Positions 1 to 5,672 of a stretch of DNA of 5,672 nt are shown one piece after another (position 1 is the first letter of the stretch; each line of letters starts with the position of its first letter). Source of the DNA: Nitrospinota bacterium (GTDB taxonomy: Bacteria > UBA8248); assembly GCA_003506735.1 (NCBI GenBank), contig DNYS01000146.1, positions 3,029 to 8,700 of the forward strand. Reading direction: 5' to 3'. Below the pieces are notes generated by a model that saw nothing but the letters and a program-made list of their open reading frames with translations, made no database searches and had not been told where the DNA came from. A program made the translations under genes and the position numbers.

Positions 1-60
1 GAAACGGCGAACGCGCTTCCATCCGGAGAATTTTTCGTCCTTTTACTGAGGAGAGCAAAA

Positions 61-1074
61 GTGATTATCGACCCGCACGCACACATCGCGCCGGAGAGTT
101 TTATCGACGATGTCCGGAAAAAGCGCTTTGGCAAGGCGGTCACCATCCAAAAGGGCAAGCCCTGGGAGCTGCTCGTTACGCGATCGAAGGTGCTCGGAGT
201 GGACCGCGTCCACAAGAACATTCTCCCCGTGGGAACCTACGATACCGCGCAACGGCTGAAGGGGATGAAGAAGCAGAACGTGGACATGCAGATTCTCTCG
301 GTGGTCCCGCCGATGACCCACTACGCGCTCGACAAGGGACTCAACCGTGAACTCTCCGCCTCGCTGAACGAGGCGCTGATCGGGATGACGAAGGAGTACC
401 CCGACAAGTTTCGCTGCATGGCCCAGATTCCGCTCCAGGACCCCAAGGCCGCCGCGAAGGAGCTCCAGCGCGCCGTCAAGGCGGGCCACCTGGGTTGCCA
501 GATCGGCTCGAACGTCGCGGGGAAGAATCTCGACGACCGGGCGCTCGACCCGGTGTGGCGGATGGCGGTCAAGCTCGACGTGCCCGTCTTCATCCATCCG
601 GTCGATGTCATGGGGGTGAACGACCGGCTCAAGGATTATTACCTGCGCAATTTCATCGGGAACCCGCTCGACACGACCATCGCCGCAGCGAGCTTGATTT
701 TCGGCGGGGTGTTCGACCGGTTTCCGAAGGTTAAGTTCCTGCTCTCGCACGTAGGCGGCTTCACGCCTTGGATCCGCGGCCGGTGGCAGCACGGCTACGG
801 CGAGCGGGCCGAGCCCAAGGTGAACAAAGCGAAGGCGCCCGAGAACTACTACAAGAAGTTCTACTACGACACCATTATCCACAACGCCGACGCCCTCGAG
901 TTCGCCGTCAAGTCCCTGGGCGTGGGCCGTATCCTCTACGGGACGGATTATCCCTTCGACATGGGAAACCTGAGACTGGCGGAGAAGATCCCGGGCCTCT
1001 CGCGGTTCTCGAAAAAAGATCAGAAACGGATTCTCTTCGATAACGTGAAAAAGCTTTACAAGCTCAAGGTTTGA
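61..1074 (+). CDS. ACMSD-like amidohydrolase, first tandem copy
   Basis: A 337-residue metal-dependent hydrolase or decarboxylase of the amidohydrolase_2 family, whose members include aminocarboxymuconate-semialdehyde decarboxylase (ACMSD) and resorcylate-type decarboxylases. Visible residues: the N-terminal HxH (H6, H8), H179 in VFIHP, H230 in SHVGG and D296 in YGTDYP. Their spacing matches the Zn ligands and catalytic His known for bacterial ACMSD. R241 in the RGRW segment lies where ACMSD places an Arg supplied by the neighbouring subunit to bind a substrate carboxylate (inference). There is no signal peptide, so it is probably cytoplasmic. The GTG start is chosen because GAGGAGAG (48-55) lies 5 nt upstream and the metal HxH comes at residues 6-8, as usual for the family. 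Its paralogue follows 35 nt downstream, so the two are probably cotranscribed. The family is secure. The substrate is unknown, and decarboxylase versus hydrolase cannot be settled from sequence. Confidence 0.93.
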   Translation: MIIDPHAHIAPESFIDDVRKKRFGKAVTIQKGKPWELLVTRSKVLGVDRVHKNILPVGTYDTAQRLKGMKKQNVDMQILSVVPPMTHYALDKGLNRELSASLNEALIGMTKEYPDKFRCMAQIPLQDPKAAAKELQRAVKAGHLGCQIGSNVAGKNLDDRALDPVWRMAVKLDVPVFIHPVDVMGVNDRLKDYYLRNFIGNPLDTTIAAASLIFGGVFDRFPKVKFLLSHVGGFTPWIRGRWQHGYGERAEPKVNKAKAPENYYKKFYYDTIIHNADALEFAVKSLGVGRILYGTDYPFDMGNLRLAEKIPGLSRFSKKDQKRILFDNVKKLYKLKV

Positions 1075-1109
1075 AACCGAACCCCGGGGCCGCTTGAGAG
1101 GAGGCAAGG

Positions 1110-2117
1110 ATGGCCATCGATCCGCATACGCATATTCTGCCCACGGCGTTTCTGGACGATCTCCGGAAGGGCCGCCTGGGCAATGCTGTCAGAATCGAGC
1201 AGGGCGAAGATACGGAGTGGATGGCGTTTGAAGCCACCATCTTCGGTGTGGAACGCAGCTGGAAGAACATCCTCAACGAATCGTATTACGTGGTGGATAT
1301 CCGCCTCGAGGCCATGAAGCGGATGGGGGTGGAGCGTCAGGTGCTCTCGGTCTCGCCCTTCATGACCCTCTACGCGCTCGATGCCGGGATGAACAAAGAG
1401 CTTTCGGCCTCGATCAACGATGGCCTCTCCGCCCTGGCGCGAAGCCACCCCGATCGATTCTCCTGCATGGCCCAGGTTCCCCTGCAGGACTCGGTGGCGG
1501 CGGCCGAGGAGCTCGAGCGCGCCGTGGGGATCGGCCACATCGGCGTGCAGATCGCAGCCAACGTCGCGGGCGGCAACCTGGACGATCCGGACCTCGATGC
1601 ATTCTGGGAAAAAGCGGTCGCGCTCGATGTGCCCGTCTTCATCCATCCCCAGGGCCAGGCCGCGGCGCCCGAGCGTCTCCAGGATTATTACCTGCGCAAT
1701 TTCATCGGAAACCCGCTCGACACCACCATCGCCGTTTCCTGCCTCATCTTCGGCGGGGTGCTCGACCGCTTCCCGGACATCAAATTTTATCTGTCCCACG
1801 TGGGCGGCTTCGTTCCCTGGATCAGGGGCCGGTGGCAGCATGGCTACGGCGAGCGCCCCGAGCCCAAGGTGCGCGGCGCGAAGGACCCCGAGCAGTATTT
1901 CGATAAATTCTATTACGACACCATCATCCACAGCGCCGACGCCTTCGAGTACGCCGTCAAGACGCTGGGCGCCGATCGCGTCCTCTACGGGACGGATTAT
2001 CCCGCCGATATGGGCAACCACCAGCCGGCCCGGGATATCCCCGGCCTCACGCGGCTTTCCGAGGCGGACCAGGAGAAAATCCTCACCGCCAACGCGAAAA
2101 AGCTCTACAAGCTCTGA
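1110..2117 (+). CDS. ACMSD-like amidohydrolase, second tandem copy
   Basis: A 335-residue paralogue of the preceding gene with the same fold and the same residue numbering: H6 and H8, H179 (VFIHP), H230 (SHVGG), R241 and D296 (YGTDYP). By hand alignment about 62% of residues are identical without gaps. Identity is about 45% over residues 1-80 and about 71% from residue 170 onward, so the two copies differ most near the N-terminal substrate-facing loops. A strong GAGAGGAGG (1096-1104) lies 5 nt before the ATG, and the 35-nt gap after the first copy holds no terminator, which suggests one transcript. No membrane segment or signal peptide is seen. It is probably a metal-dependent decarboxylase or hydrolase acting on a carboxylated substrate. 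It could have a different substrate from copy one or form a mixed oligomer with it; neither is shown by sequence. Confidence 0.93.
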   Translation: MAIDPHTHILPTAFLDDLRKGRLGNAVRIEQGEDTEWMAFEATIFGVERSWKNILNESYYVVDIRLEAMKRMGVERQVLSVSPFMTLYALDAGMNKELSASINDGLSALARSHPDRFSCMAQVPLQDSVAAAEELERAVGIGHIGVQIAANVAGGNLDDPDLDAFWEKAVALDVPVFIHPQGQAAAPERLQDYYLRNFIGNPLDTTIAVSCLIFGGVLDRFPDIKFYLSHVGGFVPWIRGRWQHGYGERPEPKVRGAKDPEQYFDKFYYDTIIHSADAFEYAVKTLGADRVLYGTDYPADMGNHQPARDIPGLTRLSEADQEKILTANAKKLYKL

Positions 2118-2170
2118 TCAGCCCCCTGGACAGCCGTGCGGCGGAGGGGCAGTATTTCGGGATCGGCAAA

Positions 2171-2190
2171 TTTCTTCAGGATAGAAGAAA
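2171..2190. promoter_or_regulatory. Perfect inverted repeat upstream of the nitrile hydratase genes
   Basis: TTTCTTC (2171-2177) and GAAGAAA (2184-2190) form a perfect 7-bp dyad with a 6-nt spacer (AGGATA), AT-rich against its GC-rich surroundings. It lies in the 104-nt gap between the second amidohydrolase and the nitrile hydratase beta gene, 31 nt before the start codon. It could be a repressor or activator operator, or a weak RNA hairpin in the leader. I see no convincing -35/-10 pair beside it, so a promoter here is only inferred. Confidence 0.35.
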
Positions 2191-2204
2191 AAGCCGTCCC
2201 ATCC

Positions 2205-2214
2205 GGAGAGGGGG
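2205..2214 (+). promoter_or_regulatory. RBS that fixes the beta-domain start
   Basis: The purine run GGAGAGGGGG gives a normal spacing of about 7 nt to the ATG at 2222. The in-frame TTG at 2216 would sit only 1 nt after it. The ATG is therefore the better start. Confidence 0.65.
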
Positions 2215-2221
2215 ATTGCTC

Positions 2222-2506
2222 ATGGAGGCCAAGTACAAGGTCGGCGATCGGGTCGTGGTGCAAAATCGCTTTCCGCCCGGCCACATCCGAACGCCCGAGT
2301 TCGTCAGGGGGAAGGCGGGGCAGATTGTTCGCTATTACGGAAACTACAAAAATCCCGAAAAGCTGGCCTACGGCCAGGACGGCCTGCCGCTTTGCCATTT
2401 GTACTGGGTGGAGTTCATCGTCAACGAGGTTTGGGCCCATAAGCCCGCCCAGGCCCAGGACAAGTTTCTAATCGATATTTACGAACACTGGCTTGACCCG
2501 GCCTAG
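2222..2506 (+). CDS. Nitrile hydratase beta subunit, C-terminal domain only
   Basis: A 94-residue protein matching the C-terminal SH3-like domain of nitrile hydratase beta subunits and the equivalent small subunit of thiocyanate hydrolase. Diagnostic segments are KVGDRV (6-11), NRFPPGHIRTPEFVRGKAG (15-33), the LYWVEF strand and the closing IYEHWLDP. The GHxRxP Arg (R23) is of the kind that contacts the modified cysteines of the alpha subunit in known enzymes (family knowledge; residue assignment inferred). Full beta subunits are usually above 200 residues; here the helical N-terminal half is missing, and the 104 nt upstream cannot encode it. The alpha gene starts 66 nt downstream. Beta-before-alpha order is known for cobalt-type enzymes, and separately encoded beta halves occur in thiocyanate hydrolase and toyocamycin nitrile hydratase. 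It should act in complex with the alpha subunit in the cytoplasm. A degenerate remnant is possible, but the intact frame and good RBS argue against it. Confidence 0.85.
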   Translation: MEAKYKVGDRVVVQNRFPPGHIRTPEFVRGKAGQIVRYYGNYKNPEKLAYGQDGLPLCHLYWVEFIVNEVWAHKPAQAQDKFLIDIYEHWLDPA

Positions 2507-2572
2507 CGGGGCGCGCCGCCGGGAGGAGCCGCCGGAAATGCTACTCCGTATCCAATTCGATTGAGGTGAGCC

Positions 2573-3295
2573 ATGGTCACGACGAACGATCCGAACAAAT
2601 ACCAATCGCACAAAAGCAGAAGTCACGGTAACGGAGGCGGCCACGATCATGATCACGCCGACGCCCCCGTCGAGCGTATCGAGCACGACCTGGACTACTT
2701 TCAGGTGCGCGTTCTGGCGCTGGCGGAAATTTTAAAGGAAAAAGGCATTCTCACCACCGACGAAATGCGCCGGGCGGTGGAGGACATTTATTCCAAGACC
2801 CCGGCCATCGGCTCGCGCGTCGTCGCCCGCTCCTGGGCGGACCCGGCCTTCAAGGAGCGCCTCCTCGAAAACGCCGCCGCCGCCTGCGATGAGATGGAAA
2901 TCAACACCTCTGGGATCAACCACCTCGTCGCCCTCGAAAACACCGAGGAGGTTCACTACATGGTGGTGTGTACGCTGTGCTCGTGCTATCCGCGCCCGCT
3001 CCTGGGCCAGCCGCCGACCTGGTACAAATCCTTCCCCTACCGGAGCAAGGCCGTGGCCGACCCGCGCGGGGCGCTCAAGGACCTCGGCTACGAGGTCCCG
3101 GAGGACATCGAGCTGCGCGTCGTGGATTCGACCGCCGACTGCCGCTACCTGATCCTCCCCCGCCGGCCGGCCGGCACCGAGGGTTGGAGCGAGGAGAAGC
3201 TCACCGCCCTCGTCACGCGTGACTCGATGATCGGCGTGGGCAACGCTCTCACTCCCGCCGAATTCGAGGCGGGCTCGGGAGCGCTGTTGGGGTAG
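2573..3295 (+). CDS. Nitrile hydratase alpha subunit, cobalt-type
   Basis: A 240-residue catalytic subunit of the nitrile hydratase / thiocyanate hydrolase family, which adds water to a nitrile to give an amide. The metal claw CTLCSC is at residues 133-138; Thr at its second position is typical of the cobalt form. In known enzymes the second and third Cys are oxidised to sulfinic and sulfenic acids. Downstream are GQPPTWYKSFPYRSKAV, RRPAGTEGWSEE and DSMIGVGNALTP, all standard for the alpha family. Residues 13-28 are His-rich (H13, H18, H24, H26, H28), a probable metal-binding tail also known from thiocyanate hydrolase gamma and some alpha subunits. R141 replaces the Trp commonly found after the claw. 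GAGGTG (2563-2568) precedes the ATG by 4 nt. Its partner lies 66 nt upstream and a strong terminator follows. The C-terminal NALTP favours nitrile hydratase, while the PRP favours thiocyanate hydrolase; the substrate is unsettled. Confidence 0.93.
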   Translation: MVTTNDPNKYQSHKSRSHGNGGGHDHDHADAPVERIEHDLDYFQVRVLALAEILKEKGILTTDEMRRAVEDIYSKTPAIGSRVVARSWADPAFKERLLENAAAACDEMEINTSGINHLVALENTEEVHYMVVCTLCSCYPRPLLGQPPTWYKSFPYRSKAVADPRGALKDLGYEVPEDIELRVVDSTADCRYLILPRRPAGTEGWSEEKLTALVTRDSMIGVGNALTPAEFEAGSGALLG

Positions 3296-3318
3296 TAAGA
3301 ACTTGCGGAACCATTCAT

Positions 3319-3359
3319 GCGGCGGAGAGAGGGTGTCCTTTCTCCGCCGCGTTTTTTTT
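3319..3359 (+). terminator. Strong Rho-independent terminator after the nitrile hydratase genes
   Basis: GCGGCGGAGA (3319-3328) pairs perfectly with TCTCCGCCGC (3341-3350). The stem extends inward by four more pairs, one of them G-U, to a 4-nt loop at 3333-3336. A G and then eight T residues (3352-3359) follow. This closes the transcript of the nitrile hydratase genes, and perhaps of the whole upstream cluster. It ends only 16 nt before the dioxygenase ATG, so it may also attenuate that gene. Confidence 0.9.
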
Positions 3360-3370
3360 CGCGGGAGAAA
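3339..3370 (+). promoter_or_regulatory. Alternative hairpin overlapping terminator and dioxygenase RBS
   Basis: TTTCTCC and CGCG (3339-3345 and 3348-3351, with a 2-nt bulge between) can pair with CGCGGGAGAAA (3360-3370), leaving the T-tract as an 8-nt loop. This fold uses the 3' arm of the terminator and buries the Shine-Dalgarno GGGAG (3363-3367) of the dioxygenase gene. It is mutually exclusive with the terminator stem. The pairing is read directly; any regulatory role is inference. Confidence 0.4.
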
Positions 3371-3375
3371 AGACC

Positions 3376-4464
3376 ATGACGGACGAGAGGGCGGCGGCCG
3401 ATCCTGAGTTGAAGAAATTCTACAAAAAGATGGAGACGCACCACCTCGCGCCCTTGTGGGAGATCATGGGCCGGCTCGCGCCGGTCAAGCCCACCCCCCG
3501 CGCGCGGCCCCACCTGTGGCGCTGGAAGGATATGCTTCCCCTCATCGAGGAATCCGGAGAGCGCGCTTTGCTCGGTGATGGGGACCGCCGGGTGCTCGGT
3601 TTGATCAATCCCGGGATGGACGAGGGAAAGTGGGCCGCGACGGAGACGCTCTGGGCCGCCTACCAGTATATCCTTCCGGGAGAGAAGGCCCCGCCCCACC
3701 GCCATTCGGCGGCGGCCATCCGCTTCATCATCGAAGGCAGCGGCGCCTATACCACCATCGAGGGCGACCGGTGCATTTTGGACAAGGGCGATTTCGTCGT
3801 GACCCCTCCCTGGGTGTGGCACGATCACGGCAACGACAGCGACGCCCCGATCATATGGATGGACGGCCTCGACATTCCGCTCGTGCGGGACCTGGACGCC
3901 AGCTTCTTCGAGCTCTTGGGGGACCGCGCCCTCCCGCCGGAAAAACCGCTGGGCGATTCCGAAGGCCGCTATGCCTCGGGCCATCTGCGCCCCGCCTGGG
4001 AGGAGCCCGATCTCTCGGGCTCCCCGCTTTTCGTCTACAAATGGGCTCGGACCGAAGAGGCCCTCCGCCGCCTCGCCGCGGTGGACGCCAGCCCTTTTGA
4101 CGATGTGGTGATGGAGTTCACGAATCCCGCGACGGGAGGCCCGGTCCTGGCGACCATATCCTGCCGGGTTCAGCTCATCCGGTCCGGCGTCCGAACCCTC
4201 GCCCACCGCCACACGGGCGGCGCCGTCTACCTGGCTGTCGAGGGAAGCGGAACGAGCGTGATCGAGGGGATGCGCTTCGACTGGGAGCGGGGGGACATGT
4301 TCGTCGTGCCCCCCTGGGCCTGGCACGAGCACGCAGGCGCCGGGGGCGAGGGGATTCTTTTCTCCATCCACGACTCGCCGGTGATGCAATCGCTGAGCCT
4401 GTATATGGAAGAAGCCTACGGCGAAGGAGACGGACACCAGGAGATGACGGGGATTTTCGCGTAA
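3376..4464 (+). CDS. Gentisate 1,2-dioxygenase-like bicupin
   Basis: A 362-residue bicupin of the gentisate 1,2-dioxygenase group, which also includes salicylate and 1-hydroxy-2-naphthoate dioxygenases: Fe(II) enzymes that open a hydroxylated aromatic ring with O2. The first cupin holds HRH (H108, H110) and H149 in WVWHDHGN; the 41-residue spacing equals that of the iron ligands H104 and H145 known in the E. coli enzyme. GLDIPLV at about 164-170 is typical of the group. The second cupin also keeps HRH (H277, H279) and H317 in WAWHEH, so it may bind metal too. Length is normal for the family. The ATG has GGGAG 8 nt upstream (3363-3367). A strong terminator ends 16 nt before the start, so expression depends on read-through or on a promoter inside the preceding gene or gap. 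It converges with the MFS gene. The ring-opening class is well supported, but the exact substrate is not. Cytoplasmic, no signal peptide. Confidence 0.87.
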   Translation: MTDERAAADPELKKFYKKMETHHLAPLWEIMGRLAPVKPTPRARPHLWRWKDMLPLIEESGERALLGDGDRRVLGLINPGMDEGKWAATETLWAAYQYILPGEKAPPHRHSAAAIRFIIEGSGAYTTIEGDRCILDKGDFVVTPPWVWHDHGNDSDAPIIWMDGLDIPLVRDLDASFFELLGDRALPPEKPLGDSEGRYASGHLRPAWEEPDLSGSPLFVYKWARTEEALRRLAAVDASPFDDVVMEFTNPATGGPVLATISCRVQLIRSGVRTLAHRHTGGAVYLAVEGSGTSVIEGMRFDWERGDMFVVPPWAWHEHAGAGGEGILFSIHDSPVMQSLSLYMEEAYGEGDGHQEMTGIFA

Positions 4465-4487
4465 GAGGGCCAATCTTCCATCGCACA

Positions 4488-4504
4488 CGCCATATTTTAT
4501 GGCG
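4488..4504. terminator. Possible weak bidirectional hairpin between convergent genes
   Basis: CGCCATA (4488-4494) pairs perfectly with TATGGCG (4498-4504) around a 3-nt TTT loop, in the 56-nt gap between the convergent dioxygenase and MFS genes. No U-tract follows on either strand, so it is at best a weak terminator or a transcript-end stabilising hairpin. Confidence 0.3.
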
Positions 4505-4520
4505 CCTCAGGTCCCTTCGT

Positions 4521-5672
4521 TTACTCCTGTGCGTTGGCCTGTGTGTTGGACAGCGCGGTGGCGATGACACCGCCGAGGGCGAGAGTCGCGGCCATCAGGA
4601 GAAACGCGCTCCGGTAGCTCCCCGACCCGTCGAAGAGTGCGCCGGGGACATAGGCGCCCAGGGCGCCGAAGATTCCGAAGACCATCATGATCGCCCCGTT
4701 TATCTTCCCGAAGCCGGGTCCCTCGAAGAGATCCGCCGTCAGGCTGGAGACGGTGGGCCGGAGGAGCCCGAGCGAGAATCCCGACATCGCGGCCCCGGCA
4801 TAAAACCGCGCCGGGTGCGCTCCCGGTTCGATGAGCCCGAGGAGAACCGCCGAGACGGCCCCGAAAAGGGCGCCCGCCAGGTAGGTTGGCGCGCGTCCAA
4901 TCCGGTCGGATACCCCGCTCGCGATGTTGCCCGCCATGATAAATCCCCCCCAGACGATAAAGATGACGCTCCCCCCGGCCAGGGTGAATCCCTGGTCCGT
5001 GGCGTGCGGGACGAGGTGGACCACGGTGCCGGTGAAGACAAAGGCGTTTACGGCGTAGAGCCCGGCGAGCAGAAAAAAGCGCAGGGAGTAAATCCGGCTC
5101 CAAACGCCCGGGGGGGCGGGCGCCTCCATGAGCAGGGGGATCGTCCGCCGGGCGGAGAGGGCCATGCGCTCCTCGATGCCCAGGAAGGGGGCGTCCGGAA
5201 CAGTGAATTTCTCCGAGGGATCGTTTCTTAAAAATGCCGCCGAGATCGGAAAGGTGATCAGGAGGGCGAAGCCGGCCAGGACGGTGTAGCTTCCCCGCCA
5301 GCCGAGGAGGCCGATCAGGGCCGGGGTCGCCAGGTTCATGAAGGTGGCGAAACCCTGGGAGGAGGTCGAGATGCCCATCGCCAGCCCCCGCTTCTTGGCG
5401 AACCAGTTCGAGAGGATATGCACCTGGGGAACGAACGTCGCGGCGGCGAACCCCACCGAGAGCAGGGCGTACATCAGGTAAAGCTGCCAGAGGCTTTGAA
5501 TGGAGGAACCCAAGAGGAGCGCGCCTCCGCCGGCGAGGATGCCCGCCGAAATCGTCCGGCGCGGGCCCCACCGGTCGCTTAGCCAGCCCGCCAGGGGCGA
5601 GGCCGCCGCCTGGGCGATCATGCCCACCGAGTAGGCGGCGGCGATCTGGGCGCGGCTCCAGCCGAACTCGCC
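4521..5672 (-). CDS. MFS transporter, monocarboxylate-type (5' end outside window)
   Basis: An integral inner-membrane carrier of the major facilitator superfamily; 383 residues are visible and the frame runs open off the right edge. The first visible residues, GEFGWSRAQIAAAYS, correspond to the loop before the second membrane helix, so helix 1 and the true start lie outside. The GTG at 5627 and ATG at 5621 are internal. The motif A signature GWLSDRWGPRR follows helix 2, and a second copy, GVSDRIGRAP, sits at the equivalent place in the C-terminal half. SNWFAKKRGLAMGIS resembles the NxWFxxRRGLAxGI segment of monocarboxylate and oxalate/formate-type MFS members. About eleven hydrophobic segments can be seen, with a polar central loop after helix 6 (NDPSEKFTVPDAPFLG). 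It probably moves an organic acid by secondary transport. It converges with the dioxygenase gene across a 56-nt gap, so it belongs to another transcript. Substrate and direction are unknown. Confidence 0.88.
   Translation of the reverse strand, partial: GEFGWSRAQIAAAYSVGMIAQAAASPLAGWLSDRWGPRRTISAGILAGGGALLLGSSIQSLWQLYLMYALLSVGFAAATFVPQVHILSNWFAKKRGLAMGISTSSQGFATFMNLATPALIGLLGWRGSYTVLAGFALLITFPISAAFLRNDPSEKFTVPDAPFLGIEERMALSARRTIPLLMEAPAPPGVWSRIYSLRFFLLAGLYAVNAFVFTGTVVHLVPHATDQGFTLAGGSVIFIVWGGFIMAGNIASGVSDRIGRAPTYLAGALFGAVSAVLLGLIEPGAHPARFYAGAAMSGFSLGLLRPTVSSLTADLFEGPGFGKINGAIMMVFGIFGALGAYVPGALFDGSGSYRSAFLLMAATLALGGVIATALSNTQANAQE

Noticed and set aside
19..29. 11-bp repeat CCATCCGGAGA upstream of the first amidohydrolase and again at 2199-2209 upstream of the beta gene
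   Set aside because: Repeats of this length are expected by chance in a GC-rich window of this size, part of it also occurs inside the dioxygenase gene near 3552, and the second copy overlaps the RBS.
1..60. Leader before the first gene as a promoter or the end of an upstream gene
   Set aside because: Apart from the RBS at 48-55 I see no clear -35/-10 pair, and the stretch is too short to assign to an upstream reading frame.
43..1107. 354-codon minus-strand frame opposite the first amidohydrolase, and a similar 321-codon frame at 1056-2021
   Set aside because: The two products resemble each other only because the sense genes are paralogues. Both are low-complexity antisense frames without domain motifs.
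2121..2150. GCCCC/GGGGC stem after the second amidohydrolase as a terminator
   Set aside because: It has only 5 bp with a 20-nt loop and no U-tract, too weak to call.
2510..2535. GGCGCGCC palindrome and GCCGCCGG direct repeat between the beta and alpha genes
   Set aside because: Short GC-only patterns are common at this base composition, and no regulatory layout is visible.
3145..4488. 447-codon open frame on the minus strand opposite the dioxygenase gene
   Set aside because: It is longer than the real gene but is an antisense shadow of GC-rich codons. The plus-strand frame has clear cupin motifs and an RBS, while this one shows no recognisable domain.
4507..5571. 354-codon minus-strand frame overlapping the MFS gene in another frame
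   Set aside because: It is rich in Pro, Arg and Gly with no membrane segments. The overlapping frame has both MFS motif A copies and continuous transmembrane helices.

Overview
The window looks like part of a catabolic gene cluster from a GC-rich (by eye about 60-65%) free-living environmental bacterium. Shine-Dalgarno sites, a strong Rho-independent terminator and dense same-strand genes point to Bacteria. Nothing here fixes the phylum; a proteobacterium or an uncultured soil or marine lineage would fit.

Layout: (1) 61-1074 and 1110-2117, two tandem paralogous amidohydrolases of the ACMSD-like (amidohydrolase_2) family, about 62% identical by hand count and both with the full set of metal and catalytic residues. 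(2) 2222-2506 and 2573-3295, a nitrile hydratase-type pair: a stand-alone 94-residue beta C-terminal (SH3-like) domain followed by a cobalt-type alpha subunit carrying CTLCSC and a His-rich N-terminus. The N-terminal half of the beta subunit, an amidase and an activator are not in the window. (3) 3319-3359, a strong intrinsic terminator only 16 nt before the next start codon. (4) 3376-4464, a bicupin ring-cleavage dioxygenase of the gentisate 1,2-dioxygenase type. (5) On the opposite strand and converging with it, 4521-5672, a 5'-truncated MFS carrier resembling monocarboxylate or oxalate/formate-type transporters.

How the genes may work together (inference): the MFS protein imports a small organic acid, the nitrile hydratase-like enzyme hydrates a nitrile (or, less likely, thiocyanate), the ACMSD-like enzymes decarboxylate or hydrolyse a carboxylated (aromatic or muconate-like) intermediate, and the bicupin enzyme opens a hydroxylated aromatic ring. 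The substrate is unknown and the genes may not all belong to one pathway.

The best candidates for novelty are the minimal split nitrile hydratase with a thiocyanate-hydrolase-like Arg next to its metal claw, and the overlapping terminator and RBS-sequestering hairpins in front of the dioxygenase. I saw no mobile element, CRISPR array, tRNA or rRNA.
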